Source of the DNA: Metridium senile
Taxonomy: Eukaryota; Cnidaria; Anthozoa; Actiniaria; Metridiidae
Direction: 5' to 3'
DNA length: 64,000 nt
NCBI GenBank assembly: GCA_949775045.1
Contig: OX459102.1
Span: 4,419,533 to 4,483,532 of the forward strand
Shown: positions 1 through 11,628 of the stretch, piece by piece
Layout of the letters: each line of letters begins with the position of its first letter
How positions within the stretch are numbered: the first letter of the stretch is position 1
Notes under the pieces: model-generated
What the model saw: the letters and a program-made list of their open reading frames with translations, nothing else
The model's database searches: none
What the model was told of the DNA's origin: nothing
Position numbers and translations under genes: made by a program

Positions 1-1029
1 TTGTCTGAACAAGGCGCGAAAAAATGGCCGATTTTTGACGGAGTGCAACTCAGAATATTGTTTTCAGAACCATCTTTACACTTATCGTTAAAATAAGACA
101 ATATTTGAAATGTTCCTAAAATTGTATTGAAGTAGGTACAAACAGTTGGTCTATGTTTCGTATGGTTTTCAAGATATTTCACGTTGACCAGCGTCTTAAC
201 CAAAAAATAAATCGAAAATTGATGTTTTCATTGCGCCAATTGCGGCGGCTCGATGTGCCAAGAAACACATTTGGCACATTTTCTTCGTCGTGCGCAATGC
301 GTTGTGCGTTGTGCAAATATGCCAATTGCGCCAAATGTGCTATTTGCGTTTGACATATTGCGCCAATTGTGCCTTCGGCATATTGTGCGTACCGTTGGGT
401 GAAAAATATTTGAGAACTACAAACCGATTTCCCGATTGTTGTAAAACTCAACCCACTATTAAATGTTCAATGATGGATTAGTTTATCGGCAAAAAAACTG
501 GTCGATAGCCAACGATAACCAACCTAAGAAAAGGCAGTGGAATTTATTACAATTTATTACTTACATTAAATCAATTTCCATTCATGAATTGTCCATTAAC
601 ATACTTTTATCAGACTTTTTTCAATGAGAAATCTTCGCCCCTTGTGTAAATGACAAACTTTCCTTTTGTGCATTGCGTTACATGATGGTGTCATCTACAT
701 CGATAGCCAATGAGGTTTTTGACATCATGTCAATCAAAAAGAGAGCGAGAAATATCTTACATTTTACTGGCTTTTACAGGGCTTTGTTTTGATTCTTTCT
801 CCGCGCACTGAATCTCCGAAAGGTTATTTTTCGATTAGAAATTCTATAGAAAATTACAATAAACAGTAAGTTGTATAATACATCCTTTATTAGATATTTT
901 CTTGGGTATTACCGGCTGACATTTTACTCATTGCCAAGTAGAACGCTTGGAAATTCTATCACAAAAATTACAACAATCAACATTGTACAAACGGAATAGA
1001 ACTGTCAATAGGATTTTCCTCCAGAATAT
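1..1029. other. Non-genic stretch with degenerate GCGCCAA-type repeats
   Basis: I see no credible gene here. Positions about 230-400 are built from short variants of TTGCGCCAAATGTGC and its relatives (gcgccaatt, gtgcaaat, tgccaattgcg). This gives overlapping Cys- and Ala-rich open frames on both strands that look like repeat artefacts. The same vocabulary recurs at about 1900-1960, 2130-2200 and 10590-10760. The rest is plain AT-rich sequence. Confidence 0.6.
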
Positions 1030-1845
1030 TCAAACTTCAGATAGAGTGTCTGGCAACAGAAGTGTTTCGCGGACATCGTTAGTTTTGCACCAATAACAAA
1101 CATTCGGGCATGTGTTCCTCATGTATTTGAATCCACAAACCACAGGAATCCCGATTTCCATAACGCCAGGAAAGAAGTCGTTGATTTGTTCAGAATCAAT
1201 ACGCTGTAGAAACTTCACGTCTTTGATGCAAATAATGATCACATTATAAACTCTGATTGCATGAATTACAGAATCAGCGTCGAGTGGACACATGGATATA
1301 TTCAACACATCAAGACTTGTCAGATTAGCCTTCACAAAGCCTTTTGGAGTTACTTTTTGGCAGTTAGATATGTTAAGTATTTGCAGTTGATGACAATATT
1401 TACCTAAAAGACCAAGAAAAATGTCATCGATTTCAGTGCTACTAACGTTCAACTCAATTAAATCATTCAACATCCAAGTGCTAAACACACTGTTTTTCAC
1501 TACTCCTCTTGTGTTTGACACGTTCAATATTAACAGTTGACTTTTCGGCCATAGTTGAAACAGATTCTTCCACGTTCTAGTACCATCCATCAAAGTAAAG
1601 GACTTTAGGGTGCCATCTGGAGCCATCGCTATCACATCTGCTGCTCTATTTAGGGCCAACGGCCAGGACTCTTTTTTTCCATCAATAGATATGGATTGTA
1701 AAAAGTTTGTCGTTCCTTTGATTGCAGTATGGCAATATACTAGCCCATGAAATCGTCTTGACGTAATAGAAACAGTTTTGAATAAAAAACACTCGGGGAG
1801 AAATGAAAATATGTGTAGAATTGTTTCGTCTGGTAAAGTATCCAT
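1030..1845 (-). CDS. F-box protein with leucine-rich-repeat-like body
   Basis: Uninterrupted 271-residue frame. F-box proteins are SCF ubiquitin-ligase adaptors: the F-box binds SKP1 and the C-terminal repeats bind the substrate. The first 40 residues match an F-box (LPDETILHIFSFLP, then SRRF). Residues about 95-230 carry LRR-like segments (LLILNVSNT, LIELNVSST, LQILNISNC, LDVLNISMC) spaced about 25-30 residues apart, as in FBXL proteins. The frame is open 36 codons further upstream, but those residues come from a tandem repeat. I therefore start at the ATG just before the F-box (1845), which gives the canonical short N-terminus. It has one exon. No stop or frameshift is seen, and it is one of the few intact genes here. 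The substrate is unknown. Confidence 0.8.
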   Translation of the reverse strand: MDTLPDETILHIFSFLPECFLFKTVSITSRRFHGLVYCHTAIKGTTNFLQSISIDGKKESWPLALNRAADVIAMAPDGTLKSFTLMDGTRTWKNLFQLWPKSQLLILNVSNTRGVVKNSVFSTWMLNDLIELNVSSTEIDDIFLGLLGKYCHQLQILNISNCQKVTPKGFVKANLTSLDVLNISMCPLDADSVIHAIRVYNVIIICIKDVKFLQRIDSEQINDFFPGVMEIGIPVVCGFKYMRNTCPNVCYWCKTNDVRETLLLPDTLSEV

Positions 1846-1850
1846 TGTTG

Positions 1851-2320
1851 ATGAGAGCACTTGATAGTGTGCAGTGCATATAGTAACAAAAAATGCTACC
1901 AAATTGCGCCTGCCAGCGCACATTATTTGCGCCCTTTGTGCCTTATCATACATTGTGCCATTTAAAAAGGGAAGAGGAACTCGATTTTTTATAACATATA
2001 TTATCGTACTTTCTTATGCACTAAATATATATTTTTTTATTTGTTTAAGCTGTACAATGCTGTACAATGCTGCAAAGATCCGTTAATGAGAGCCCTTGAT
2101 AGTGTGCAGCGCATTGATAACAAAAAATGCTATCAAATTGCACCTGCCAGCGCACATTATTTGCGCCCTTTGTGCCTTATCATACACTGTGCCATTTAAA
2201 AAGGGAAGAGGAACTCGATTTTTTTATAACATATATCGTACTTTCTCATGCACTAAATATATATTTTTTTTATTTGATTAAACTGTACAATGCTGTACTT
2301 TGCTTTACTGCAAAGATCTC
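1851..2320. repeat. Two-copy tandem duplication, 235-bp unit
   Basis: The segments starting at 1851 and 2086 (both atgagagc...cttgatagtgtgcag) are about 90% identical over a 235-bp period. The first copy abuts the F-box start codon and so forms its upstream region. Small reading frames inside both copies are conserved only because the DNA is duplicated. Confidence 0.85.
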
Positions 2321-2360
2321 GCGCAATGTGCACATGCAATGTGCACACGCAATGTGCAAT
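2321..2360. repeat. 13-bp microsatellite-like repeat
   Basis: Three near-identical units of gcaatgtgcacay follow the 235-bp duplication directly. Confidence 0.7.
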
Positions 2361-2404
2361 TATGCTTGACGTATCTAGGCTAGTCGCCCTTTTCCTAACT
2401 GTTC

Positions 2405-4741
2405 ATGGATAAGACAACATCCTCTGCAAAAGAAAGAATTCATGCTTCTATTGAGCACAAAAAAAAGTTAAAAAGCGAAAGAAATAGGCGCTTTTATAAA
2501 ACGAAAAAATCGGAAATCGAAAAAAAAGAAAAACAAACAACTGAACTCGCTGAAGCTGTTTTTGGGGGCCTAAGAGAAGCCATTAGTGCGACCAAGAATA
2601 AAAGGAGCAACGATGCAAGAACTGCGATCAATGTGGGAATCTCAATGCTGTGTGGCCCAACACTTGTCAAACGGGGACTTCAATCTCAGCTTGCAACAAC
2701 ACTAGGCATAAACAGACGTCGCATTGCTTTGTGTCTCCAGCATCGAAGGAACGTCTTGAAAGCTTCCGAAGTCAACACACCATGGACCCTTATTGAAAGA
2801 AAAACAAGGAACGACGCAACACCTGAAGAGCACCGAAAGCTAGCATATGAATTCTGGCAAGAGCAAGGGGTATCTCGTCTGACAGGGAATAAAAGAGATG
2901 TGTCAAGAAAACGTGTTGGTCCAGGAGACTTAAGAACAAATTTTAGAAAAGACCCAAACGGAAGTTTACCATGACTTTAAAACACTCTATCCGACTATCA
3001 AAATGGGTCAGAGGTATTTCGAGTCCTGTAAACCTTTTTTTGTAATTCCCGCAAGACTCAAGGACAGAAACTCCTGTTGTAGATATCATGTCGAAATTAA
3101 TATGGTTTTCAGACGATGTATAGATTCTAGGAGAAAACGTGATCTTGTTGACAGTGGAGTGACGATATAATCACAAATGTCAGACGTTATTGCTGACACT
3201 TTGTGTCCTTCAGAGGGTGACCAGCCACATTACACATGTGTGAACAGGGACTGTGCCGACTGCGGTACACATAAAGTAACACTTCTCGCAGAGGAAAAAG
3301 AAGAAGATCCAACATCTGAAACAGTGGAATGGCAAATGTTTGAATATGTCACCATGGCCAATGATAAGCGAAAGCTTCAGATTGTTACAAAAAGAACCTC
3401 TGTCTATGTAATGTTTCAATACTTTCTACAACTACTTGAGACATTTCCAGCTCACCAATTTCGAGCAAAATGGCAACAGAAGCAAATGAAAACCGTTCTG
3501 GAAAACCTTCCAGAACGTCATGTTGTTTGTGTCCATGACTACTCAGAAAATTATACTTGTTCTCACCAAGACCAAATTCAATCGCTTTATTATGGACAAA
3601 CACAAGTTTCCATTCACATCACGATACTGCATCGTCATGTTGCAGACAGCATTGACGATAATGAAGACCCAACATCAATCATCACAGAGCACCTGTTTGT
3701 AATATCACCTGATCTTGGACACGACTCACACTCTGTTCACGGTAGTAGAGAACTTATAGTCAACTATTTGAAAGACATTGGCTGTGAAGTTGAAGTAATG
3801 CATAAGTGGACTGATGGGTGCTCAACCCAATACAAGGGCAGGCATTGCATGGGGGATGTATGTAAATCAAAAACTGACTTTGGTATAACCACGATACGAA
3901 ACGTTTTCGAGACTTCCCATGCTAAAGGTCCGCAAGATGGTGCAGGGGCAAACCTCAAGTTTAAATGTGACATGGCGGTCATAAAACGTCAAGTCGTGAT
4001 CCAAAATGCTAAAGACCTTTACGAATTTGCCAAAAAGGAATTCAGTAACACTGCACCAAGTCGATTTCAGTCCGACAATGTCAGATTGAAAAGGCGGCTG
4101 TATTTTTATGTGGAGGAGGTGAACCGCGACAGGCCTCTGCGGCTATTCACAGAGGTACAAGGCAACCGTGGCATCCACAGCATTCTGGGTGAGTGTCCCA
4201 ATGGGACTGTCCTGAAGACACGAAAGCTATCTTGTTATTGTGACAGCTGTTTGAATAAAGAGTACAGTGCGTGCAAGAACAAGGATACAATTAGTGACTG
4301 GACTGTTCAAAACATGACGACAGAAAGATCAGTAGGCGACCAAAGAATCACAAGGTCAGTCTTTGAAGAGCAGAATTTGTCCGTTTGCGACTTAGCATGC
4401 ACAGGCTCTATTGCTGCAATAGCGTTGGGTGACCCAGGAGAAGACTATTACTTACTGCTTGTCACGGGTAATGGACCAGAAATACTGGATGAACGCGTCA
4501 GAGATCACTGACGTGTTCATATCCTGTCGGAGCCAGAGTATTGAAAGGTCTATTCCTTGAGAAGTGTGGAGTAACCAATGTTGACATGGAACAGCATTAC
4601 ACAGTTATTGAAAAGAGAGAGGCAATAGTTTATGCAGCCACAATACGATATTTATGTTACAATCTTGTTTTGCTTAATGGACGGTGTGTCGTTACTATGG
4701 CGACCAATGAAGACATCCTTGGCTCTTTAACCGGATTTTGA
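2405..4741 (+). pseudogene. Decayed DDE-type DNA transposase
   Basis: Three open segments (2405-2974, 3177-4511, 4541-4741) read as one broken gene. The N-terminal part is basic and helical. After a frameshift near 2935-2950 the frame continues through a K-T-LYPTIKMG stretch to an in-frame TAA at 3168. The core then has VCVHDYSENYTCSHQDQIQS, WTDGCSTQYKG and FETSHAKGPQDGAGANLK. This is the HD(Y/F)SENY...SDG..SQ(Y/F)K...H.KG..DG.G pattern of transposase-like proteins I know as large uncharacterised families in invertebrates. The D of HDYSEN, the D of WTDG and an acidic residue in the KGPQDG segment are the candidate catalytic triad (inference). A second frameshift lies near 4505, after which YPVGARVLKGLFLEKC continues. 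Three lesions make it inactive. I did not find convincing terminal inverted repeats. Confidence 0.65.
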
Positions 4742-5523
4742 CATTGAAATAATTGTTTTATAAGTTTGTCTATTAACATGACCGGTTCATCTTAATCATG
4801 CTTGTTTGATTTGTAATAAAAATGTTAAATACATATCTGGTTTGCACTCACTGTCTCAAAATTTCTTTATGATAAACGTACTCGAGCACTACCTTTTTAA
4901 CTAACAATGCCTTAAGTATACTCAAACATCCCTCTATGCCTGCTCTAGTCACACACAATCGCCAAAAATCGCATTAAGCAGTTTTTTGTTACATTAGCCT
5001 TTAAAAACTATTTTGATATCAATCACAAAATTGATCGAAATCGAGAAAGTTAATTTGAGAAAACAAAGCGATTGACCGGAAGTTCAAAAATAACGGTCAA
5101 TTCCCAACGAAAATATATCAGAACTTTGCTAATTTTAACCACCTAAATATTGGGTAAGGAAAGTTAATCATCAAGAACTGTTGTCGTAGCTAGATTTCTC
5201 AGAATTCTTCACGTGATTTGTAATTATTCTTGACTTGACTTTTTTATGAAAAAAAATTCCTACCAGTGGATCAATCAAGCTATGATATATACAATTAAAT
5301 GTATAATTGAACAGATTGCATCTATAATTCAACATGAAATATCTTTTAAAACATATAATTTGATTTCATTCTGTTATCAATAACGTCTGAAGACGGATAT
5401 TCCCACAGAAGTTCTATTTTTAACCTCCTATTGCGACGTAGCAACTATTCAATTGAGAACTTTGCATATTGATGATTGACATGCATGGTATCGACCAATA
5501 AAAATTCTGTGGCCACTGGATGG
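4742..5523. other. AT-rich intergenic sequence
   Basis: No coding signal, no repeat structure and no splice-bounded exon that I can support. Confidence 0.5.
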
Positions 5524-5645
5524 CAATCTAGTCTCCCTCGCAGCCGTTCTTAGTGCCGGGCTTCCTGTCCCTCCCACCACTAACTAACTAGTGGAAAGGG
5601 ACAGGAAGCCCGACACTAAGAACGGCTGTGAGGGAGACTAGATTG
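5524..5645. mobile_element. Hairpin (foldback) MITE
   Basis: Two 48-bp arms (5524-5571 and 5598-5645) are near-perfect inverted complements around a 26-bp loop, with ends CAATCTAGTCTCCCTCGC. The end motif (GTCTCCC-CGCAGCCGTT) recurs as a single degenerate copy at about 8431-8452 inside the BEN-gene intron, so this is a dispersed family. A clear target duplication was not found. Confidence 0.75.
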
Positions 5646-5859
5646 TTGCAGAATAATAAAAAAAAACAGGTCTTGTCTGCAGGCCCTACTTCTTTTTTCT
5701 CCCCAAGCCCCCTCGGACGGAGGGACTGCTACTCAGGCTAGGTGTTGCCACTATTGTCAATCCAAAAAATAACAAACTACAAAATAATTAATATCCTTTA
5801 TTGATTTTACAGTATAAACATCAAAAATAGAAATATTGATAAATAATAAATAATTAAAT

Positions 5860-6275
5860 ATAGCTTATTTTCAAACTGCTATGTATGTTTTTAAAATACC
5901 TTTGAGGAACAAATATTTGAGAATAAATATTTGAGAATAAATAGCAATATTAAAGTATAGCTTATTTCAAAACAGCTTTGTATGTTTTTAAAATACCTTT
6001 AGAGTGCATTCACTATACCCATGAAATAATTTGCTAACAAAATTGTGCAGATTAGTACAAAATCCTTTGTCTTCTATTGTCTAATTGAAACTTCATTTTG
6101 TACAAAATCGTGCTATGCCATTTCAGGGATATAATAAATGCACTCTAAGGAATAAATATTTTGATAATTTGAGAATAAATAGCAATATTAAAGTATAGCT
6201 TATTTCAAAACAGCTATGTATGTTTTTAAAATACCTTTGAGGAATAAATATTTTGATAAAGTAAACAGGATCAAG
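5860..6275. repeat. AT-rich direct repeats
   Basis: The block containing tatagcttatttcaaaaca, the run tatgtttttaaaatacctt and aaatatttgagaataaat occurs three times (around 5868, 5956 and 6195). The second and third copies are separated by the MITE described next. Confidence 0.7.
6002..6145. mobile_element. 144-bp MITE with TA target duplication
   Basis: About 25-bp imperfect terminal inverted repeats (GAGTGCATT at one end, AATGCACTC at the other, continuing inward with about 80% match) are flanked by TA at 6000-6001 and 6146-6147. It interrupts a direct repeat, so the empty site can be read from the neighbouring copies. A TA duplication is typical of Tc1/mariner-type elements. It has no coding capacity. 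Confidence 0.75.
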
Positions 6276-6408
6276 AAAGTAAGGCAAAAAGTGTGCATTC
6301 TCAAGTTCATCAAACGTCACAGGAGGCACAACCTTTATAAACTTCTAGTGAAAACTATCAGTCTTAAACTTAACTCTCAGGTTAAAATCACAGTTGGACC
6401 TCCTGTGG

Positions 6409-6603
6409 AAAAATCTCTGAATAAAAAATACAAGCAAAGCACGTAAAACTAGTTATTTTCTCCGGATAATTTTTTATGAATTTGAGAAAATTACTCACTT
6501 GAATGGAAAAATCGCTGAATAAAAAATACAAGCAAAGCACGTAAAACTAGTTATTTTCTCCGGATAATTTTTTATGAATTTGAGAAAATTACTCACTTGA
6601 ATT
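6409..6603. repeat. 98-bp tandem duplication
   Basis: The block from aaatctctgaataaaa to attactcacttgaat is repeated head-to-tail with a 98-bp period and only one or two mismatches, so it is a recent duplication. Confidence 0.9.
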
Positions 6604-7151
6604 AGTATAAAAGACATTCTTTTGAAAACCGTAGTAGAGGTGGTGAATGGTGCCTCCAAAAACAAAATTTGATTAATAGCTTTTATCAGCTCAGTTTGTA
6701 AGAAACAAACTTCTTGTTATCCAAGGATTTCATAAACAGGTTTTGCAGTCTAGGTTATACCAGAAACTCACAAGGGTATTGAAACGTGTAATCACCATGC
6801 ATTTCTTATGTTTCATGCTGCGGAATATTCGGGGTTTTCCTAAACACATTTTCCTCAATAAATCACAGTTGTTTAGCTCTGAAAACTAAACAAATCAGTG
6901 ACATGTATTCAACACATATTCGATAAATGGTATCTAAAACCCCGCAAAAATAATAAAAAAATCTGATAATTAGAAATTTTCTGATAGCAGCAGCCAATTT
7001 GAATCAAGCTTGGAATACCAAATATGGTATCAAAATTATGCTAATGAGTCGCTTACCTGTTTGAATATTTCAGAGCATAAAACCAAGCTACACGTTGCAA
7101 TCCCCTTATGAGTTTCTGCATTTACCATTCACCACCTCTAATGGTGCTATT
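6604..7151. other. Non-coding, downstream of the BEN gene
   Basis: AT-rich sequence beyond the BEN stop codon. It may include the gene's 3' UTR, but no definite polyadenylation signal was assigned. Confidence 0.45.
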
Positions 7152-9356
7152 TCAATTTTTGTTGTTGTTTACATATTTATTTAGATAACCATTTATTTTG
7201 TTGATGCATTTCTGCCAGCTTTTGTCTTTCTCATTAGAATTTGTGTTAGCCATAGGGTAAAAATGAAAAAAAGTATTCTTTAGATAATCTCTAGCAGAGC
7301 TATTGATGGGGCGTTTTTGGCGCCCGCCATTGAATGAACAGTTGACAAGATCGGCTTTGTTATATAGAACTCTTAGAAGTTGCAGGGGGAAGTCGAGTTT
7401 CCTCTTTGATTGGAAAAGATCATTGACCAAAGCTTCATCTGGGTAGTTTGCAGGTCTAGGATGGGGCTCGAGTCGGTTTGCTGTTCCAAGTTCGGCAGTT
7501 TCAGAGTTTACAACTGCTGGTAGAAAATTATTAGCGAGAGGTAAGTCAAGCGCATTAGTATTAGCATCAACGGTACCAGTAAGACTATTAGAAGTGGGCA
7601 TTGGCAATAATGGCGGGAAGAGTTGTAAAAATGACGATGGAGGTAATGGTGGAGGTAAAAACAATGGTGTCTGTGAGGATGTTGACGGTTGTATGAATGA
7701 AGGTGGTTGTGAATTATATGATGTTACTTGTGAATTATATGATGGTGCTTGTGAATTATATGATGGTGCTTGTGATGATGAGGGTGCTTGTGATGATGAG
7801 GGTGCTTGAGGTGATGAAGGTGCTTGTGAAGTGGGGGTGGAGTGAAGTAAATGATCTATGTTGAATGATGATAATGCGTTAACATGTGTTTGTGACGTTA
7901 GCAGCTCTATTATTTTAGCTTGGTTACCCATGACAGTGTCAATGTTAGCTGTTAGTGAAGTAATAGCAGTCTTCAACTCCTCCACTGCCACAGTCATGGT
8001 TGCCACTTGGCTGGCATCATTACACATATGAACTTGTGGGATTATTTCTGCTGGCACATCCATCATTTCACTTAGTGAATAGTCATCCCTCAGTGCTGGG
8101 TACTCTGTCACAAATGTGCAATTTTTGACCGTGTTAAGTGCTTTTTTTTCCTTCGAAAAGAGGCTGAGTTCATTGTCTAGAAAAAGGCAAATAGAAAGTT
8201 AATTTATTTTAAAATGAAAAATTTTAATAAAAAAAATTCCATAAGACATGGGATATTAGTGGGACCGTATAACGTTTTTTTTACTGCCCATTCACACGCT
8301 ATACAAATATTCATAAACACTTTGTCGGGGGCAAGAGTCTAAAAATGTTGCTGCTATTTTTTTTCTGCATTTCCGAGTCGAGTGAACTAACAATTATGCA
8401 ATATCCTGTAACTGACAGCGCCTTCCTGTCCAGTCTCCCGCGCAGCCGTTTCCGGTGTCGTCACGCAAGCGATAGGTAGGTAGGGTCACCCTCCTAGGAG
8501 ATAGGGAAGGAAAAACTCGAGTTACGCGCTTCGAGTTACGCGCTTCGAGTCACGCGCTTTTCGAGTTAGCGTTTTTCGAGTTACGTGCTCGGACACGCCC
8601 ATTTTGCTGAGACCACACCTATTTTGACAATTTGACCCATTTTTTGTAACTTGAACTTGAAACAACGAAACAATATTTTCGAGTTACGCGCTATTTGGAA
8701 AATAGTTGAAACATTTCATTCTATTTCTTTTTTTTAATTCTAACAGTGTTTTTAGTACTTGCAAAGTCTGCATAAACAGTAGACACTAAATAGTTTGTAG
8801 TTTATAAACGAAACAAGATTGTACTTAGTTATATTTTGATACGCGAAAACATACCTATGTATAGTACGTACTAAGTGATATTTAAAAACACGAAACCAGA
8901 TTGTACTGGCTTAGCAATATTTTAGTAAACAAAACAAGTTTGTTGCAGCTAATAGTAATAAAGCTGTCATCAATGCAACTTTCTATTGTTTTAGGAATAA
9001 ATCATGTTTCTCTGGTATTTTTAATTTTGTTTTCTAATATTGTTTACTTATTTTAAAAAAGCCTGTACCTCGAAAATATTGTTTCGCTGTTTCAAGTTCG
9101 AGTTACGACAAGAGCGCGTAACTCGAAAATATTGTTCAATGAAATTACAACAATTTATAATTACAACTAATAATTTACCTCCCAAATGAAGAATTTGTAC
9201 TTCGTACTGCTTCCCATCATACGTGCACACATTGCTCTCGTTTTCTTTGGGAAGCTTATTCCTCAAAGATGAGGTTTTTACAATCCCAACTTCGTTGGTT
9301 CTGGAATAGTACACGACAGCATATCTCCACGACTTAAGTCTTATTCGATCACACAT
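7152..9356 (-). CDS. BEN-domain protein, two exons
   Basis: Predicted 400-residue protein from exon 1 (9356-9179, 59 codons plus one base) and exon 2 (8176-7152). The donor is GGGAG|GTAAAT and the acceptor follows a pyrimidine tract ending CTAG. Joining phase 1 to phase 1 gives a seamless ILHLGDNELSLFSK. Exon 1 (WRYAVVYYSRTNEVGIVK...YDGKQYEVQIL) resembles the small N-terminal domain often found before BEN domains. Exon 2 has a coiled coil (LKTAITSLTANIDTVMGNQA), a Pro/Ser-rich stretch with repeated SQAPS, then the BEN domain near the C-terminus (LLRVLYNKADLVNCSFNGG, KRPINSSARDYLKN, W-CI-IN-YLNK). BEN domains bind DNA or chromatin proteins, usually as transcriptional regulators. An acceptor-like CTCTAG lies directly before the ATG, so an upstream exon or spliced 5' UTR is likely. 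Confidence 0.75.
8517..8695. repeat. TTCGAGTTACGCGC short repeats
   Basis: Five variants of TTCGAGTTACGCGCT lie at 8517-8590, one at about 8679, and inverted-type copies at about 9095-9125. All are within or at the edge of the BEN intron. They are unusually GC-rich for this window and resemble a short palindromic satellite. Confidence 0.7.
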
Positions 9357-11076
9357 CTAGAGGAAGGAAACAGTTGTTGCATAATTGTTATTGCGGGTTC
9401 CCTGTGCATTTTATGTGGTGTGGTTACGTTTGCTACAAACAAACGGTAAACTCGGAGTTTACAAGGCCGAAGCTGGCTTTCAAAAAGTGTAAAAAATGCA
9501 GAATTATTTAGTCATTTTCGTATTAAGTAAACTTTTGAACATCAAGATAGCAAGTTTTAGGTATTTTACTTTATGTTCCAACTAAATTTATTGATATTTC
9601 AATTCTAAAACTCAGTCCTTTTTGTCCTTTTTGTCACGTTAATTCGCCATGTTGAAATTCAGTCGTACAAGACACATTTGTTGAAATTTAAAAACATTTA
9701 CTTCACTTTGCACACAAAATTAACTTCTTGAATTTGAATTATGAATATTATCTTAACTTTTTTGGATGTCCGGCAAAAATCCGATTGCGTTTTGGTATGA
9801 TTTGTAAAGATTTTTTCTCCATTGCTATTCATTTGGTCACGAAGATGGTGTGTTGATATTTTTCTTTCTTTTTCAGTTAGTAGCATAAAATGTCCTCAAT
9901 TCCTCTTCATGTGACAGCTTGTGTTTTTGTTTTTCCACTGGTTCTGATTTTTGAGAATCACAACATCGTTTTAGGCAATTTTTTTTATCAAAACATGTTC
10001 AAGTTGGCATCGATGCGAACCAGTTTATTGACGGCCACGCTCGAAATTTACAAAACTGCATGTAATGCATTCGAATTGCTTTATTCTTTAACTGGAGAAG
10101 ATAAGACAAACGAATACACGATCACGGATCTCGTAAAAAGCCGGTGGATGTTTTTTCAACCAGGTAAGCTGATTTTGTCAGATTCAAAGTGATCTTGATT
10201 TTTGATCAAAGAAAAATCGACAAGTGCATTATTTGATTTCATTCTGATATCTGTTTTTGACAAATCCAAGTTAAAATTCATTCATTCATATACCGAAACA
10301 AACTGTTTGTACTGGTACAAATTGGCGAAATTGAGTCGTAATTACGATATGGCTGGCGTTGGCTAAATTGCGATTGCCTTATATTTTCATTTTGTACTTT
10401 ATTAAATATTCATGAATGACAATGGGATTATTTCTTGCATTTAAGATTTGTAATAACTTACTATATATTTTAAATAACTTAGCATATTTTCGGGCTCACC
10501 TTGAATGCAGATTTCTTCCTTTTTCACCAGTCTGGTAGCTTTCATAAAAGTATCTTTAGTGCAGTCCGGTAGCTTTCATAAAAGTATCTTTAGCCGCTAT
10601 GCACAATCGTCGCTGCATGTAGTGCATTTGGCACAATTGGCACAATTTGCGAGCACAATTTTAAGCATATTAGCGCAATAGGCGCAATGGTTAAATTGTG
10701 CGTTTGTGCATATTTGGCGCAACGGAGGGCACAATTAGGTGCAATTGGAAAAACGAAATTTTCGCTTTTTGAGACACTAGCTGTTAATCAGACACAGTCG
10801 CAAATAATTAGTTTATTCTCTTTGCTCATATAGCTAATCTTTCTAAATACAACACTATGCGAAACTGCATAAAATGCTCTAAAAAAACATGTAAAAGCCA
10901 AGAACACCGGTTAAGAAATTATAAAGTAGCAGTATTTTCAAAACAGTTTTTCATGATTTCTTGATGTTATGAGGTTGTACACGAACTCCGTGCGCACGGC
11001 CGAAACCTCTTCTTTAGTAGACTAGGTCGTGATTCAGCAACATATTTGTTATTTGGCAATTTTGAATTAATTCCTT
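9357..11076. other. Intergenic; contains a GCACAATT-type repeat patch
   Basis: The open frames at 9698-9886 (minus) and 9890-10192 (plus) show no domain I recognise and no repeat or splice support, so I do not call them genes. 10540-10600 contains a short direct repeat (gtagctttcataaaagtatc twice). 10590-10760 is another patch of the TTGGCGCAA/GCACAATT vocabulary seen at the window start. The rest shows nothing. Confidence 0.5.
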
Positions 11077-11451
11077 CTAGGGTACCCTCAGTTGATAATG
11101 GCCGTCAACTACAATTAGAGATTCTTGCACTTTCTCTAAAGACTTTTCTACTTCAGCGTTTGACGTTGTCTCATTAATATTTACATCTCTGAATTCATTA
11201 GCGGATGACATGAATAAGAAACAACAACTTCTAGCATTTATTTTACATACTCCTGAATACCACTCTATATTTAATTTTGTTACAGGATATGTTGTGCATT
11301 CTAGGTAAAACAAGACGCATAACTGCGTAATCTCGGGATTCTCTTTAATGCGCAAAATAATTTTAATGTATACACCTAATTTCAAAAACGTTGCCATACA
11401 AATAGCACATTTGTACATTTGGAATACATTAAAAAGACAAAGGAAGATCAC
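11077..11451 (-). pseudogene. ORF with zinc-finger-like start, possible retroelement remnant
   Basis: A 124-codon frame, not securely identified. Near the start, MYKCAICMATFLKLGVYIK resembles a degenerate C2H2-type finger (C-x2-C only). The end, EKVQESLIVVDGHYQLRVP, is reminiscent of the pre-protease or RT region of BEL/Pao polyproteins (VDGHYxLxLPW). The frame closes one codon after that motif. Either resemblance could be chance. Confidence 0.2.
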
Positions 11452-11628
11452 AGAAGATCAACACGAAAACTTACATTTGACAAACTTATTATAACACTAA
11501 TACGTTAGTTAAAGGTTTATTATCATTATTGGAGTGTTTAGGTTAAATCATACACAGAATAACATGTGTTTTATTACGTGATTTGAATCGAAGTACTGTT
11601 TGTGTTTCGGCCCGGCCGGGTTCTTAAC

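Noticed and set aside
153..481. Cys/Ala-rich ORFs at the window start
   Set aside because: Short overlapping frames in a degenerate GCGCCAA repeat patch, with no domain and no splice support.
1874..2369. Three similar plus-strand ORFs
   Set aside because: They are similar only because the 235-bp DNA unit is duplicated; they lie antisense to or upstream of the F-box start.
7594..7809. Gly/Cys-rich plus-strand ORF
   Set aside because: Antisense shadow of the Pro/Ser-rich part of the BEN protein.
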